Source of the DNA: Eumeta japonica
Taxonomy: Eukaryota > Arthropoda > Insecta > Lepidoptera > Psychidae
Length of the DNA stretch: 64,000 bases
NCBI GenBank assembly: GCA_005406025.1
Contig: BGZK01000014.1
Coordinates: forward strand, 620,001 to 684,000
Direction: 5' to 3'
The translations under genes were made by a program, and so were the position numbers. The notes under the pieces were generated by a model. That model searched no databases. It was given only the letters and a program-made list of their open reading frames with translations, and had not been told where the DNA came from. Shown here one piece after another: positions 50,291-61,111 of this stretch (within the stretch, counting starts at the first letter, position 1; each line of letters starts with the position of its first letter).

Positions 50291-51712
50291 AGTGGTCGTT
50301 GCTAGGAAATATTATTTTGGAACTGATATTTTAAAATTATATAGGCCTAAAAAATAAAGATTACAAGAAACAAAAACAATGAATGTAGTAATGTGATATT
50401 ATCTAAATAGTAAGTATTTTGAAAGCGCGCTTGATGCCATTTTTAATTCTTAATTTATTTTATTATGGTTGTCATGTTTCTATTATAAGTTTCATTGCAA
50501 AATTGTTTTTATGTATTGATAAATACGTTAAAATCGATTTTATGTTGAAATATATTAAATAGATCTGTAATACTTATCTAATTATTCATTGCATGATTAA
50601 TTGATATTATTTATGACGAAAGAGGTTAAAAAAATATTCAAACAGAATAGTTTTTCAATTATTCAAAATAGGATCCTACGAAGGCCGAAAAATGTAAAAT
50701 AAATGTTACTGATATTTTGTATAGAAATTTATTCTATAAAATGTTTAAGTAATTTAACAATTTAATATATAAAAAAATGGAGTTAGGATTTTCGAAAATT
50801 AAAGCGTGCTTATCTACTCACGTGAGGTATGGGGATTTAATTTATATTCTATGCCACATGGCACGTAGAGAGAAATTTACGATTTTGATCCCTTATTTGA
50901 ATATACTTTTGAAACGTTCTCGAAATAAATTATTTAAAAATATATTACACGCCATAAATCTCAATTGTAAGAAGGCTTTATGGTTTAATCAGCCACAGTT
51001 AAATATCCTATCCAAACTTATCCAAATTTACTTGCGAATCGCTATGCCATCGAATAGTTACAGTGCTTGTTAAATGATGCAAGTCAATTTTAAGAAGATT
51101 CATTCCGTTCTCTTCACGGTGCATGTATTCTAGTACTATAGAATTTATTACGGCTTGGGAAAATCTTCTAAATAAACGAAAGCATCTAAGTGCTGATTAC
51201 TCCCTATTCTAGATCCAGGTAGCGTCACGAACTAATTGACAACCTAGATATCTCTCAGAACGGACTAGATTTGAAATTTGCTAAATCAGTACTACAGAAT
51301 CGAGTGTAAACTAAGAAAGGCTTAAATCTGACCTCCAAATCAAAAGCTATAAAAATCCTGTACCTTCTATAATATTCACATACTACTTCTGTCAGGTTGT
51401 TTTTTAAGCCACATATCGCGTACAGAGTATGTACACCCTCTCACAGGATCAATTACAATCGAGGGGGTGGGACTTTAAAAGCTCCCGATGCTGATGCAGA
51501 CGGATTGGTTGTCGCTCACGCGGTAACAAACTCGAGGAGTACAAAAGGCAGGCTTAAGTGTTGTCTGAGGTATGTCAGAAGTTAATTTGATTTAAGTTAA
51601 AAATTCGATATTCAACTATAGCATCTCAATTTTAATATGTCACGCTATTACGTCTTTATGTATATAATACAAAAATGAAAGCTTATTACTTCGTACACAT
51701 ATGTATTGATAT

Positions 51713-51785
51713 ACGCCTCTTGGATATCATGGCGGAGCTACGGCAACGCCATCGGTCGGTTAACCGCGGCAACTCGAGGTCGTTT
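51713..51785 (+). repeat. Left terminal inverted repeat of the ISL2EU-like element
   Basis: Begins AC then GCCTCTTGGATA. The sub-block GGCAACTCGAGGTCGTTT at 51768-51785 pairs with 55821-55838 at the other end. The two inner blocks differ by about 10 bp in distance from the tip, so the repeat is gapped. Confidence 0.8.
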
Positions 51786-51871
51786 TTCTCATAGACGTGA
51801 CCATATGATTCGCATAAACGTTACTGCACGTTTTGGATGTTTATTTATATTGTAACAGAAGAATCGATATT

Positions 51872-53896
51872 ATGAGCCAAACTATTATTAAGTGTGGATT
51901 TCAGAATATCTATGCAGACTTTTTTCGCGGAAAATCTGTGTCGAAAGGTAAGTAATTACACGAAACATGAAATATTCTTTCAAATCGCTGTATATGTAAT
52001 TTTTACCACGTATTCATTTCATTATAAGATAGATTATCGTATTACTTATAACTGGATGTTCAATTTATTAAAAATATAGGGCATAAACTTTTCCAAAGCC
52101 ATCACGTTCAGGAGGTTGTCGAAATCCGTGATAGTGGAGGAGGATTCATCCATGGAAAAGTAACACCACAGACCAGAGTGAATAATCGACCGTACGACGT
52201 GAAAGTGGAGATATGTATTAATTATAAAATGAATTCATAGTTGAGTAATAATCTAAACAAATATATTTTCAGCAACTTTTCAACCATCCATGCAATTTAG
52301 AAATGGAAAATGAAGATATATTTCTTTATCAAAGAAATATATACTGAAGGAATAAGTATTGTTCGGAAATGTGGAACCGATAATAATTTCATTTATTTAC
52401 TTATTTATTATTTTATCGTTTTGCATCCACAATATATTATATATACTAAAACAATTAAATAAAAATAACTTGCACGTAAAACTCTAAAAATGCAAGATTT
52501 ATAATTAATCACGATTAACATTCTGCATGTTGTTTTCGATTTTTTTGCGCTGGTTTTGGTGCGTGAATTACTTAAAACATGGAATACGGTCAACAGAATA
52601 ATGAATTTTGAATACTGCATATTTTGCTTAGCAATTGCTGTTTGTACATACACGTTAGTGTGAATTTTTGTGTGCCTTTTCCCGCTCTTCCCGTTTTCTT
52701 TCCTATAGGAACTGAATGCTTTTCAGGTGAACCTAGATCGTAACGGGACAGAATGCACTTGCAAGGCGGGTTTATCGGTTCGAGGTTGCAAACATGTAGC
52801 AGCGGTCTGCATTTTATCAATAATGAATGTACGCAATCGAAAACCGATCAACCGCAATGTTGGAATCAGCCTCGAGAAAGTCAAGTGGAAAATATAAAAG
52901 GTTGCACTATCGCTCAAATGTTCCCAGGTCAGGAACATCTGATTGATTGTAATGCAACGTATACATTCAACGACGTCCAAAATGTACCGTATTGCACAGA
53001 AGGTTCGTTGTTCGGCCAGTACATACAATCGGAGAAAGATATTGAACCGCTAAGAGAAATTGCAAGAGAAGAAGAGGAAAAAGGAAAGAAGAAGCGTATA
53101 TAATTATGGACCAAATTTACCGCTTGCAAGAGTCAAGGCGAGATTACAGCTGCTATGAAGTTTTGTCAGTCGATGATTTAAAATGCGACTTCGAAAATAC
53201 ACGTGTCCTCCTGAGCTGCAATCGAAATACGAAGAAGATTGTAGCAGACAGGAGTGAGTGTTTGAGCATCAGCGTACTTTCGGAAAGTCAATCCGATTGC
53301 TTCGAATGGTTTGAAGAAAGAGCAAACGAGTTACATGCTCTAGCAAGGCTCATCGCATAAAACAAGGCGAGACGCATTCGAATCTTTGGCATCACAATTT
53401 AAAAGAATAAATTTGATGGCAAGATGACAGAGGCTATGAAGTATGGTCTTGAAACCGAGTCGAATGCAAGGAAGTCTTTCGAAGAACAATCTGGTCTGAA
53501 AGTAACTTCAGTTGGATTGATTATAAATATGACCCAACCGTTTATGGCCACGAGCCCCGACGGAATAATTTTAAGCGAATCATCTTTATTGGAAATAAAT
53601 GCCCTTTAGCTGTAAGAATCAGCAAATCGTGAACCGTGACGATAAAGTTTCGAATGTCCCGTATTTGAAAATAGACGAAAATAATGACATTTATTTGAAA
53701 AAAGCGACAAATATTACACACAAATTCAGGTGTCAATGTACATACTCAACGTTAATAAGTGTCATTTCTTCGTTTACTCAAGTCGCGATAACGTAGAGCT
53801 CATAGTTGAAAGGGATGAACATTTTTGGAAGAGTTGATTCCAAAATTGAATGGTTCTATTTTCAACATTATCTTCCATTACTATTCTAGGCATTGA
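51872..53896 (+). pseudogene. SWIM zinc finger / YqaJ-like nuclease gene of the transposon, decayed
   Basis: The second gene of the element. Exon 1 starts at ATG 51872 (MSQTIIKCGFQNIYADFF) and ends AAAG/GTAAGT at 51947. Exon 2 starts at 52080 after a TATAG acceptor and reads GHKLFQSHHVQEVVEIRDSG. Exon 3 begins near 52727 (TTTTCAG/GTGAAC) with a SWIM motif: C-x-C in TECTCKAGLS, then GCKHVAAV. After a frameshift near 52800-52830 come TDQPQCWNQPRE and, further on, a YqaJ-type segment: AMKYGLETESNARKSFEE, FMATSPDGII and a damaged LEI(K)CP motif at about 53592, where the frame shifts again. The tail has FFVYSSRDNVELIVERDEHF. At least four frame disruptions show it is dead. The likely role in an intact element is a nuclease or accessory protein acting with the transposase; its exact function is not known to me. 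Confidence 0.75.
52316..52342. repeat. Hairpin, 12-bp arms, 3-bp loop
   Basis: ATATATTTCTTT, loop ATC, AAAGAAATATAT. Lies between exons 2 and 3 of the decayed SWIM/YqaJ-like gene. Confidence 0.85.
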
Positions 53897-53942
53897 ATAG
53901 AACTACTTGTATCTGCTTCAGTATTTTTATTTATAAACATTT

Positions 53943-55744
53943 TTACACGTACGGAGTCCTTCCCTTCTTTACAGCCGCTCTCCTCAAAATTCCTGGAAAT
54001 TTTAGTTTCTTAATTGGACGCTTCAGAATTTTAATAAGTGGTGGCTTGCTATTGGCAATAACACAGCACATGTGCATAATTGCATCAATATGCGGTAAAA
54101 GTGTAATAGGAATGAATTTTAAAATATTGCAGAGTTTTATCCGTTGAATAGCACGTTCGACATGTATTCGGACTGAAGCGATTTTATACGTTTCATCTAT
54201 TTCGGAGTTTGTAAATTGTGGGTCGAACGCGAACGGAGGTATCACCAAGAGGGCATTGCGTTTGAGCAGTTCCGATTTTATCTGAGGGAAACCAGCTAAA
54301 ACCGTATCCCCTGGTTCTATGCACGATAAAAGTCCACAGTCATTCGTTATGAAACTATCTGTAGCTCTTCCGCCATACCCTTTTGATAGTTTACAAACGA
54401 AACCATCGGGCGTAATAACGATCAAATATTTGACTGTAAACCGTGACTTGTAGTTGGAGTACATGAGAACGCGTTGTTCTACAGTAGGGGGGGTTTCAGT
54501 AAATATTTCCGTGCAATCGATTATGCATCTGCAATTCGGATATTTTTTAAAACCGACGGGTAAATTTCTTTTAATACTTTCCCTTGATGGCCAAAAAATC
54601 CAAGTTTTTGTCTTTTCAGTCAACGTTGTCAAGATTTCGAAGAAGATTTGAGAAGCAGTTGATTCGTGTATCTTGAAAAGCAAGCTAGACCAGAGAAAGA
54701 AATACCCAATTTCATTTTCATCAAAAAGTAATAATCTATTTTGTTTATTTAATACGCGGTAGTAAGCTGGTTGACCATCTGTTTTGACGCTAATCAAATT
54801 GAGCAATGCATTGAAAAAATTAGTGAAACCCCGCCTAACTGCAACATAGTTTTGTTTGATCCAATATCAGAGAATCCTGAGAAACCGTAATGGAAAATAT
54901 CGTCAGGACCACATGACTTGTTGGCAACGGTTTTCAGCTCCTTAACTATGATTCGCTCGTTTTATTTGGCTTCCCAATGTAAATATTTGTCTGCGTGGAA
55001 GCTTCATTTTTCGTTGTTCCAACTCCAGAAAGTATTCCTTCTGCACTCTCTCCTCCGTTGTCACACGCATCAGTTTGACAACCAATGCTCGTCTTGCCAG
55101 CTTCCTTCGGAGTTTCATTTAATCCTGTAATTAGACGAAATCATTGAATATCCATTTAAAATAACGCAGTATAAAACAATTGTACATTTCCGAAACTTGA
55201 AAGGCGCCTAACATTTACAGTTACTTCAAAAATATTTTCAATTTTCGATCTTACCCATTTCAATGTCACTCACGATATTTTCATTGTCTTGCGGTTTTGA
55301 AGCTGTGGAGGTGCTCATTTTTCTTTCCTTTCAGAAGCCGCTCGTGTCTAGCTAAGGCCAGTTGTGTTTCCGCTTTTTTATACGCGGAGGGAAAATTGTC
55401 GGCACATACGCGGGGCTGTTTTCGACGTTGGACTGCTTGCCTCCAACAAAATGAGCACTGCAGATTCGAGTGTTCTTATTCGGTTGCCACGTCTTGTTAT
55501 CGAATGTACTAAAAATAAATATAACATACAACAGGCGAACAGAAAATTTGAGTTTGCATTTTTCGATACGTTCCTAGTATCAAATCGTCATAATTATATT
55601 TACTCACATTCTTCTGACAGCTTTTATCCACTTATTTCTTTTTCAACTTCCCAACTTCGTTTCGGAAACGAATAAAAGTTAATTCACGATTCCGAGATTG
55701 GGAATTTTGCACCCCACAACACAACAGTACCTCGTACCACCCAT
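53943..55744 (-). pseudogene. THAP-domain DDE transposase of the ISL2EU-like element, nearly intact core
   Basis: Exon 1 (55744-55608) starts MGGTRYCCVVGCK and ends AAGAAT/GTGAGT. Exon 2 (55508-55255) contains WQPNKNTRICSAHFVGGK and AYVPTIFPP. Together these give the C2CH pattern of a THAP DNA-binding domain. Exon 3 (from 55124) begins with a low-complexity TSIGCQTDA-like linker. The last 287 codons (54806-53943) are open and carry a DDE_4 (Harbinger) core: YPNCRCIIDCTEIF with the first Asp (D97), YGGRATDSF with the second (D150), and RIHVERAIQRIK with the Glu (E217). The frame extends upstream of 54806 through RRGFTNFFNALLNLIS to a stop at 54867. Two frameshifts (near 54840-54870 and 54940-54950) and one in exon 1 separate the core from the THAP part. 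The usual ADxGF motif is shortened to VLAGF. Confidence 0.82.
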
Positions 55745-55820
55745 TTTTTTCCTTTTTGAGAGCACTTTTTCACGCATTCAACGTTTCCAATAACGTAAAC
55801 CGTACAGCTGATCGCACGCG

Positions 55821-55883
55821 AAACGCCCACGAGTTGCCTAAGTCTGCCACAACGCCGCGCCACTAGCGTTATCCAAGAGGCCC
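55821..55883 (-). repeat. Right terminal inverted repeat of the ISL2EU-like element
   Basis: Reads, on minus, GG then GCCTCTTGGATA, and further in GGCAACTCGTGGGCGTTT. It matches the left end with a gap between the two conserved blocks. Confidence 0.8.
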
Positions 55884-56559
55884 ATAGTCGATTGTACGAT
55901 TTTAAGATTGTAATTTTTGAATAAAAAAATTAGCTAGCGAAAAGCACGTGAAAGCGCTTTAAATTTATTGCGGTATATTACGGATCTTCTTGATATACTT
56001 ATTTTGTGTCGTCAGTTAGTTAAAATGAAAGTTAGTCTTAAATTGGAGGGTCTATTGAAGGTGTTGGATAACGAATGCTAATTAATACATTCGTTAACTA
56101 CTACGAGAATTTAATATCATAAAATTATATATGCTTACAATATAAGAATTTAACAACCTATTAAATTTAATTAGTGTTTATCAAACGCCAAAGGTTATGA
56201 CAGTAATAATGAAAGTCTGGTTGTAAATGTGCGGATTGCAATTGGGCAAAATCGAAAATTATAATAAATATGGACTACGACTGCATCTATCGATGCAGAA
56301 TGACATTTCGAGATTGCGGTTGTAAGTTATAGAGGGTGGGAGTGAATTGTTACATCGAATCGATGTCACAATTAACAAATAACAATTCAATAACAGTCAC
56401 AATTCGAAAACGAATGCGAAAAATTGGTGTTACTTTCAAAATGGCCCCTTGAACAAACGTGGAAATATAGCCATATTTTTCTGTTTGTAAGAGCCGGAAT
56501 CGCTTCTGGAAATTTCGAGCAAACATGATACACTAAAACCAGAAAAGTAATTAGTGATT

Positions 56560-56760
56560 CACATCGTATCCCGCGGGAACACGGGAATTTCCCGTCGCCT
56601 ACCGGAGCGACGGCCATTGACAGCCGGCCGAATGAGACGATCCCCGCGGGAATCGAATCCGAGCACATCGATTGTTACTCGCACGATTTATCGATTAATC
56701 CGTTGCAAGCGTCAACGAATCGATTTAAAATTTAATAAGCCGTTGCGGCCGTAACGACAC
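56560..56760. promoter_or_regulatory. GC-rich island near exon A with ATCGAT motifs
   Basis: TATCCCGCGGGAACACGGGA and TCCCCGCGGGAATCG, the same core twice about 75 bp apart, then CGATTTATCGATTAATCC, AACGAATCGATTT and CCGTTGCGG. Located 140-340 bp downstream of exon A in transcript order, at the start of the giant intron. Confidence 0.4.
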
Positions 56761-56900
56761 GATATATTTCAATTGATAAAAATTAAACACATGGTTCCGT
56801 AAGCCTTAAAAGACATCCGAGCGATACGGCCGTCCGCTCGGACTCCTAAAACACGTTTCCTAAACCCTTCACATCGAAGGTCCGTCTGTGTAGCGCTCAC

Positions 56901-57048
56901 CTGTACAAGGGCTTGCCGCCGCTGTGCCGGAACCACAGCACCATGTACACCCGGTCGTCGGCGCCATCGGGCTGGATGTCGCACGGCAGCAACGCGCCCC
57001 TGCCGGCCACCGCCTCCACGTTCACCGTCGACACCGGCACGAAGTCCG
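56901..57048 (-). CDS. Sidestep-family Ig protein, exon A (first half of Ig domain 1)
   Basis: Internal coding exon of a cell-surface immunoglobulin protein. Read on the minus strand it begins after a CTCTTCCAG acceptor and ends at AG/GTGAGC. It enters in phase 1 and leaves in phase 2. The peptide starts [20 protein letters not shown] and holds the first Ig cysteine (LLPCDIQP) and the core tryptophan (VLWFRH). A proline-cysteine-aspartate stretch, an acidic DGADD loop and LW in the next strand are typical of the N-terminal Ig domain of the insect Sidestep family (axon-guidance partners of Beat proteins). GC content is far above the flanking intron. No signal peptide is present, so at least one further exon lies upstream. 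The paralogue (side, side-II to side-VIII) cannot be fixed from this part. Confidence 0.85.
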
Positions 57049-57340
57049 CTGGAAGAGATACGGGGGGATGTTAAACGAATCGTAACGTAACACCTTGAAA
57101 TTGATATCGTTGTTTATTAATTTTAATTTTTGATTACGGTTCAAGGATTAATTTCCGATGAACACATCGTAATATACTAGTAATAATAGAGTCATAAATG
57201 GTTACGATTAAAAATATATATGAAAAAAAAAATAAATCGAGTGTGATTTCACACGCGGTAGAAATGAAACTTAGTATTCTGGTTCATTTTTTAGAGAATG
57301 AAATGAATACACTATGTAGGTGGTAAACAGAGAGAAAAAG

Positions 57341-57383
57341 AGAGACAGAATGCAATTGATTGACAATCAATTGCACTGTCTCT
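57341..57383. repeat. Hairpin with 12-bp and 8-bp stem segments
   Basis: TGCAATTGATTG (57351-57362) and CAATCAATTGCA (57364-57375) around one base, extended by AGAGACAG (57341-57348) with CTGTCTCT (57376-57383) after a 2-base bulge. Confidence 0.92.
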
Positions 57384-57627
57384 ATTTTTTTTTATTATTA
57401 CTTAAACATTTTTTTATTACTTAAGGTAAGATTTTAGCAAATTTAGAAATTATTCGATTCAATATAAGATAATTTTTAAAAGTTTGCAATAGTCACTACA
57501 ATCCAACTGAAAATAATGTGCTATAGATTTCAATGTTTCTCTCTCTCTCTCCTTCTCTTTGTATATATTTCGAGGACATTAAGAATATAGTATACAGTAT
57601 GGAGTCTAGTCTCATGGTATGCAGAGT

Positions 57628-57692
57628 CCTTGCGCGGGCCGCGTACGGCGGTAGAGCGGTGGGGCGCAGACCGCACGAACCGCCGCGCAAGG
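57628..57692. repeat. GC-rich inverted repeat
   Basis: CCTTGCGCGG (57628-57637) and CCGCGCAAGG (57683-57692), with CGGCGGT and ACCGCCG partly pairing inside. Surrounded by an isolated GC-rich block (57600-57720). The open frames through it on both strands are unsupported. Confidence 0.75.
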
Positions 57693-58084
57693 AGGAGACG
57701 AAGGATAGAGAGCCTATGTACAAACGCATTCTATTTCATTCTATCACAGCCTAAAACCTACATATACATTTATAGCTATATCTTTTTTGGTACACATTTC
57801 GTTTCATAAAATCCTATATATAACATCGTACCAAAAGAAGTTTCACTTCTAACCAAAAAATCACGTTTACTGTTACGAAAAGTGCACTAAAAAGTTCAAA
57901 ACAGAAGGTTTTGGTTTGAGCATACAAGATATCGGAAGAATGTTTCACTGGACTTAATCAAATTCGATGCGTCATTTTATTTAAAGGAGAGAGGGGTGTA
58001 CCAAGTCTACACCTACGTAAATACATACATCTATTTCTGTATTTTTAAAAGGTTTAAAAGAATTTCTGGATTTACTGTTTATTT

Positions 58085-58335
58085 GAGGGTTCCGTACCTT
58101 AAGAATAAAAAAACCTTATAGGACCTCTTCATTATCCGTCCGTCTATCCGTCTGTTTGTCTGTCTATCTGCAGTCTGTCAGATTTGTCTGTTAAGTTTGT
58201 TTTTTTCAGTGACACGTGGAGGTACCAAATTGAAATCCTTTGAAGCTCTGTAAGAACCAAGTTACGAGTCCTGTTTGCACTTGTCAGGTTTTTTACTAAA
58301 TTCTAAAGTCACCTAAATCCACAAAAATCCACGTT
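58085..58335 (+). repeat. Dispersed repeat family A, second copy
   Basis: Has GGGTTCCGTACC, CCTTATAGGACC, CCGTCCGTCTATCCGTCTGT and GACACGTGGAGGTACCAAAT, paralleling the 15715 copy through about 250 bp before diverging. Confidence 0.55.
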
Positions 58336-59394
58336 ATTAATTTAAAAATAGTAAATTATTCTCCTTATTGTATTTCACCAAAGTCTGCAATATACTAACA
58401 AAAAGAAGTCATTCTCAAAATTAATACACCTTATATGTAAAAATTTAAATTTACAGACTGTGGGAATCTATCATGAGTATTTATCGACGAGTAGCATACC
58501 CATCCTAAGTTCTGGCCTAGAAGTGTTGTTAGCTACCGGCTATGATCTTTTGACTGTATAGTACACGATTGTCGACAAATCGCTTGCCCAGCGTGGCGAA
58601 TAGAGCACGAACTCCGCTACGATTTCTCTTTTTGCATTCTTCTGTCTACGATCAAAAATATCACGATACCCATAACAGATATTTAATGCCAACAAAACCT
58701 CGAACGTCAGTACACATAGAGCTAGTCTGAGTTTACCTACGTTTTACGTGGGTACGTAACTAACCGCTAAGGTCATTTTTCTCCGTGATATGTAGCCTGG
58801 TTGTTGAGCATTGACGTGAAGAAGGTTCGAGAAAAACTATGTATCCAAGAGCTCTAAAATATTACAGGCACCTGTGGCCCATTTCGGTGTGAATTTGGGG
58901 TGTTATATATGCTCTCTGGACGTATCTGTCCGTCGCGTGTGGTTTGAGGATATTACGCTAACTTCTTTGTGAACCACTTTAGGAAAACTGGTGAAGTGCA
59001 AAGCTGATTCGTGGATTCGACGTTTATCAATAAAGTTTTATATTTCAGTATTTCAAATACTAAAAAAAAACCGTCATAAAATCGTTCACGTATCTGTCTG
59101 TCGGCCACAGCGTATTTTCTTAAAAGCCGTCGATTTTAAAGATCCCTAAGCATCACGTGCAAAAGCTTTACATTTCATAGAGAATGTGGGACACGAATAA
59201 TTTATGAAACCCGTCACATACGTGCAGATGCCTTGTTAGTGTACCTACAAGAGAATTTTATGTAAAATTTTATTTATAGCCCAATGTGCGCTTTTCTTTA
59301 TCGATATTAGGCAGAGATGAAAGAGCGTAACTCGATATTTACATTTATCATCCGCATGGAATAATCAATTAATACACGTACATCGATGGGTCTG

Positions 59395-59505
59395 CATGAA
59401 ATAATTGACGGTTATCACTGAAGGAAGAGTCATATGCAAAGATTGCATATGTGGAAATCTGTTGTGTCTTTCTACTCTCCTGGAAAACAGGCGTGAGCTT
59501 ATGAT
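59395..59505 (+). mobile_element. LINE 3-prime end, copy 3 (tail only)
   Basis: Shares TCTGCATGAAATAATTGACG, ATGCAAAGATTG, GTGGAAATCT, TCTACTCTCCTGGAAAACAG and GCGTGAGCTTATGAT with the other copies. It contains the local palindrome CATATGCAA-aga-TTGCATATG, which the other copies lack. Confidence 0.65.
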
Positions 59506-60356
59506 AATAGCATTCCTAAATTCTCAGCCTTAGGAATTAAAAAGTTCCATACCAGACTATAAATAGACTCAAACAAACATGTCTTCCATCATTACTAAAT
59601 TAAATATCAATATCATTATCATCGCCATCATAAAATGTTATTTTCCTTTCATTGATTTATAATAATAGATGAAAAAAAAAGCACTTACTTGCATGTAACA
59701 TAATTTAAAATATCTAAATAGAAATAGTGCTTTTAAAATTCTATTTACATATTTTTTATTTAGATTTTACGCTATGTATTTGCTTTTTAAGGCTTTATAA
59801 ATAACATGCGCCACTAAAATCAACTTGTAAAAATTAATTTACATCCCGTTTTAAAAATTAACAGCCTTCAAGTTCATTTAACTTAAAGTTAATATTTAAA
59901 TCACCAACATTGTGAAATTAAACGAAGTTATCAAAACTCTTTAAACAGTGCTTTTAATCAGAAGTTTAGCGACGGAAAATATTCGTTAAGCTCTGGAGGA
60001 AAATGTTCACTTTCACCTTAAAAATGATCTAGAAGCATCGAAATTTTTATTTCTCATCTTAATAATGTTTCGAATCAACGTTCATTGTTACATATTTAAT
60101 TATTACATTGAACAGTTGCCTTGTAAAATAATATTTTCAAAAAATAAAAATAAAAACCGCCTTCCAAAACCAATTAAAATAATTGCTTAAATAGACTTCA
60201 AAAACAACTAGTTCGTTGTCTTTGGATTTAGTTCCAGCTAAAGATAAGTAAGGTTATGTTTCATTAGAAGAAGGAGATCTCATTTTTGACTCAATATTTA
60301 ACGTTTTACATTCACGTTCATATAATATATTATATGTTCTTTTGCCTTGTATTGTT

Positions 60357-60470
60357 TTAGTTTTTGAGATATTTGCAAAAGACCATACTTCCTCTTTTTC
60401 CTTTATTTATCTGTTTAGATTTTTTGTAGTTTTTTTTAAAAGGAACTTCAACTTGGGTCTAGGAGAAAAG
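60357..60470 (+). repeat. Local repeat pair, copy 1
   Basis: Shares TGAGATATTTGCAAA, CCTCTTTTTC, a TTTAT spacer and GGAACTTCAACTT with 60900-61010 in the same order, about 540 bp apart. No coding capacity. Confidence 0.45.
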
Positions 60471-60899
60471 GGAAAATCATAATTTTTAAATTTATCCAAT
60501 GGAAAACTTTTCTATTGCTTTCTTAAATATATCCTAATAGTGAAAAAATCTCAGGTATTTAGTTTGCAAATTATCAGGGATTATATGTAAAATTTCAACT
60601 TAAAAGAAAGCTTAATTAACAATTATAATAACATTTTTTTCCAACGGTATCTTATTTAATAGGGTATCTTAAAACTACCTAAATTTTACTGTGTCTTAAA
60701 ATTAACATTTAATAGTTTTTTATTTTTATTTTACTAAGTGAACCGCCAAGTGCGCGGGAGTGCATCTCACTCGTTTTAAGCGTATTTTCACCTTGAAATT
60801 AAAATTATAAATATTGATGGTAGAGTTGAGGCAGGTAAAATGGTTTTAAGGAAATTTCATGCTCGTCGAGAATTTTTATTTCGATTTTCGATATCTGAA

Positions 60900-61010
60900 A
60901 TGAGTTTAAGATATTTGCAAACAGAAAGGCCCCTCTTTTTCGTTTTAATTAATTGTTTATAACTTTTGCATTTTTATTATGCGGAACTTCAATTTTCCGA
61001 ATATTTTCTA
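60900..61010 (+). repeat. Local repeat pair, copy 2
   Basis: TTAAGATATTTGCAAACAGA, CCCCTCTTTTTCG and CGGAACTTCAATTTTCC, colinear with 60357-60470. Confidence 0.45.
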
Positions 61011-61111
61011 GATGTAATTACGTATCGAATGACACCTTGGCATATTTTTTAAAGCGAAGTGGAATTCGGAAGAACGGCACATGATAATTGGACTGTTGTA
61101 GATATAACACA

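Larger units (their letters stand above)
51713..55883. mobile_element. ISL2EU-like PIF/Harbinger transposon with two convergent genes
   Basis: A 4.17 kb element with perfect 12-bp inner terminal repeats GCCTCTTGGATA (51715-51726, and inverted at 55870-55881). A second matching block, GGCAACTCG-x-GG-x-CGTTT, lies 40-60 bp further in on each side. An AT dinucleotide flanks each end (51711-51712 and 55884-55885), consistent with a 2-bp AT target duplication. It holds a plus-strand SWIM/YqaJ-like gene and a minus-strand THAP/DDE transposase gene that converge near 53900. Two genes of this type with AT duplications are, as I recall the classification, the hallmark of the ISL2EU group. The assignment is an inference from domain content. 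Confidence 0.8.
17143..56900 (-). other. Giant intron between exons A and B, 39.8 kb
   Basis: Splits Ig domain 1. It is bounded by the GTGAGC donor of exon A and the CCCACAG acceptor of exon B. It carries most of the mobile DNA in the window: two mariners, the ISL2EU-like element, LINE ends, Helitron-like ends and minisatellites, plus many of the hairpins and GC-rich islands listed separately. The remaining stretches, including 20545-20930, 21100-22270, 24310-25260, 26260-28030, 29710-30960, 33300-36030, 36800-37590, 37700-39590, 40340-43180, 44490-46180, 47950-50190, 50300-51700 and 55890-56550, are AT-rich. No convincing exon is seen in them. Confidence 0.7.
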
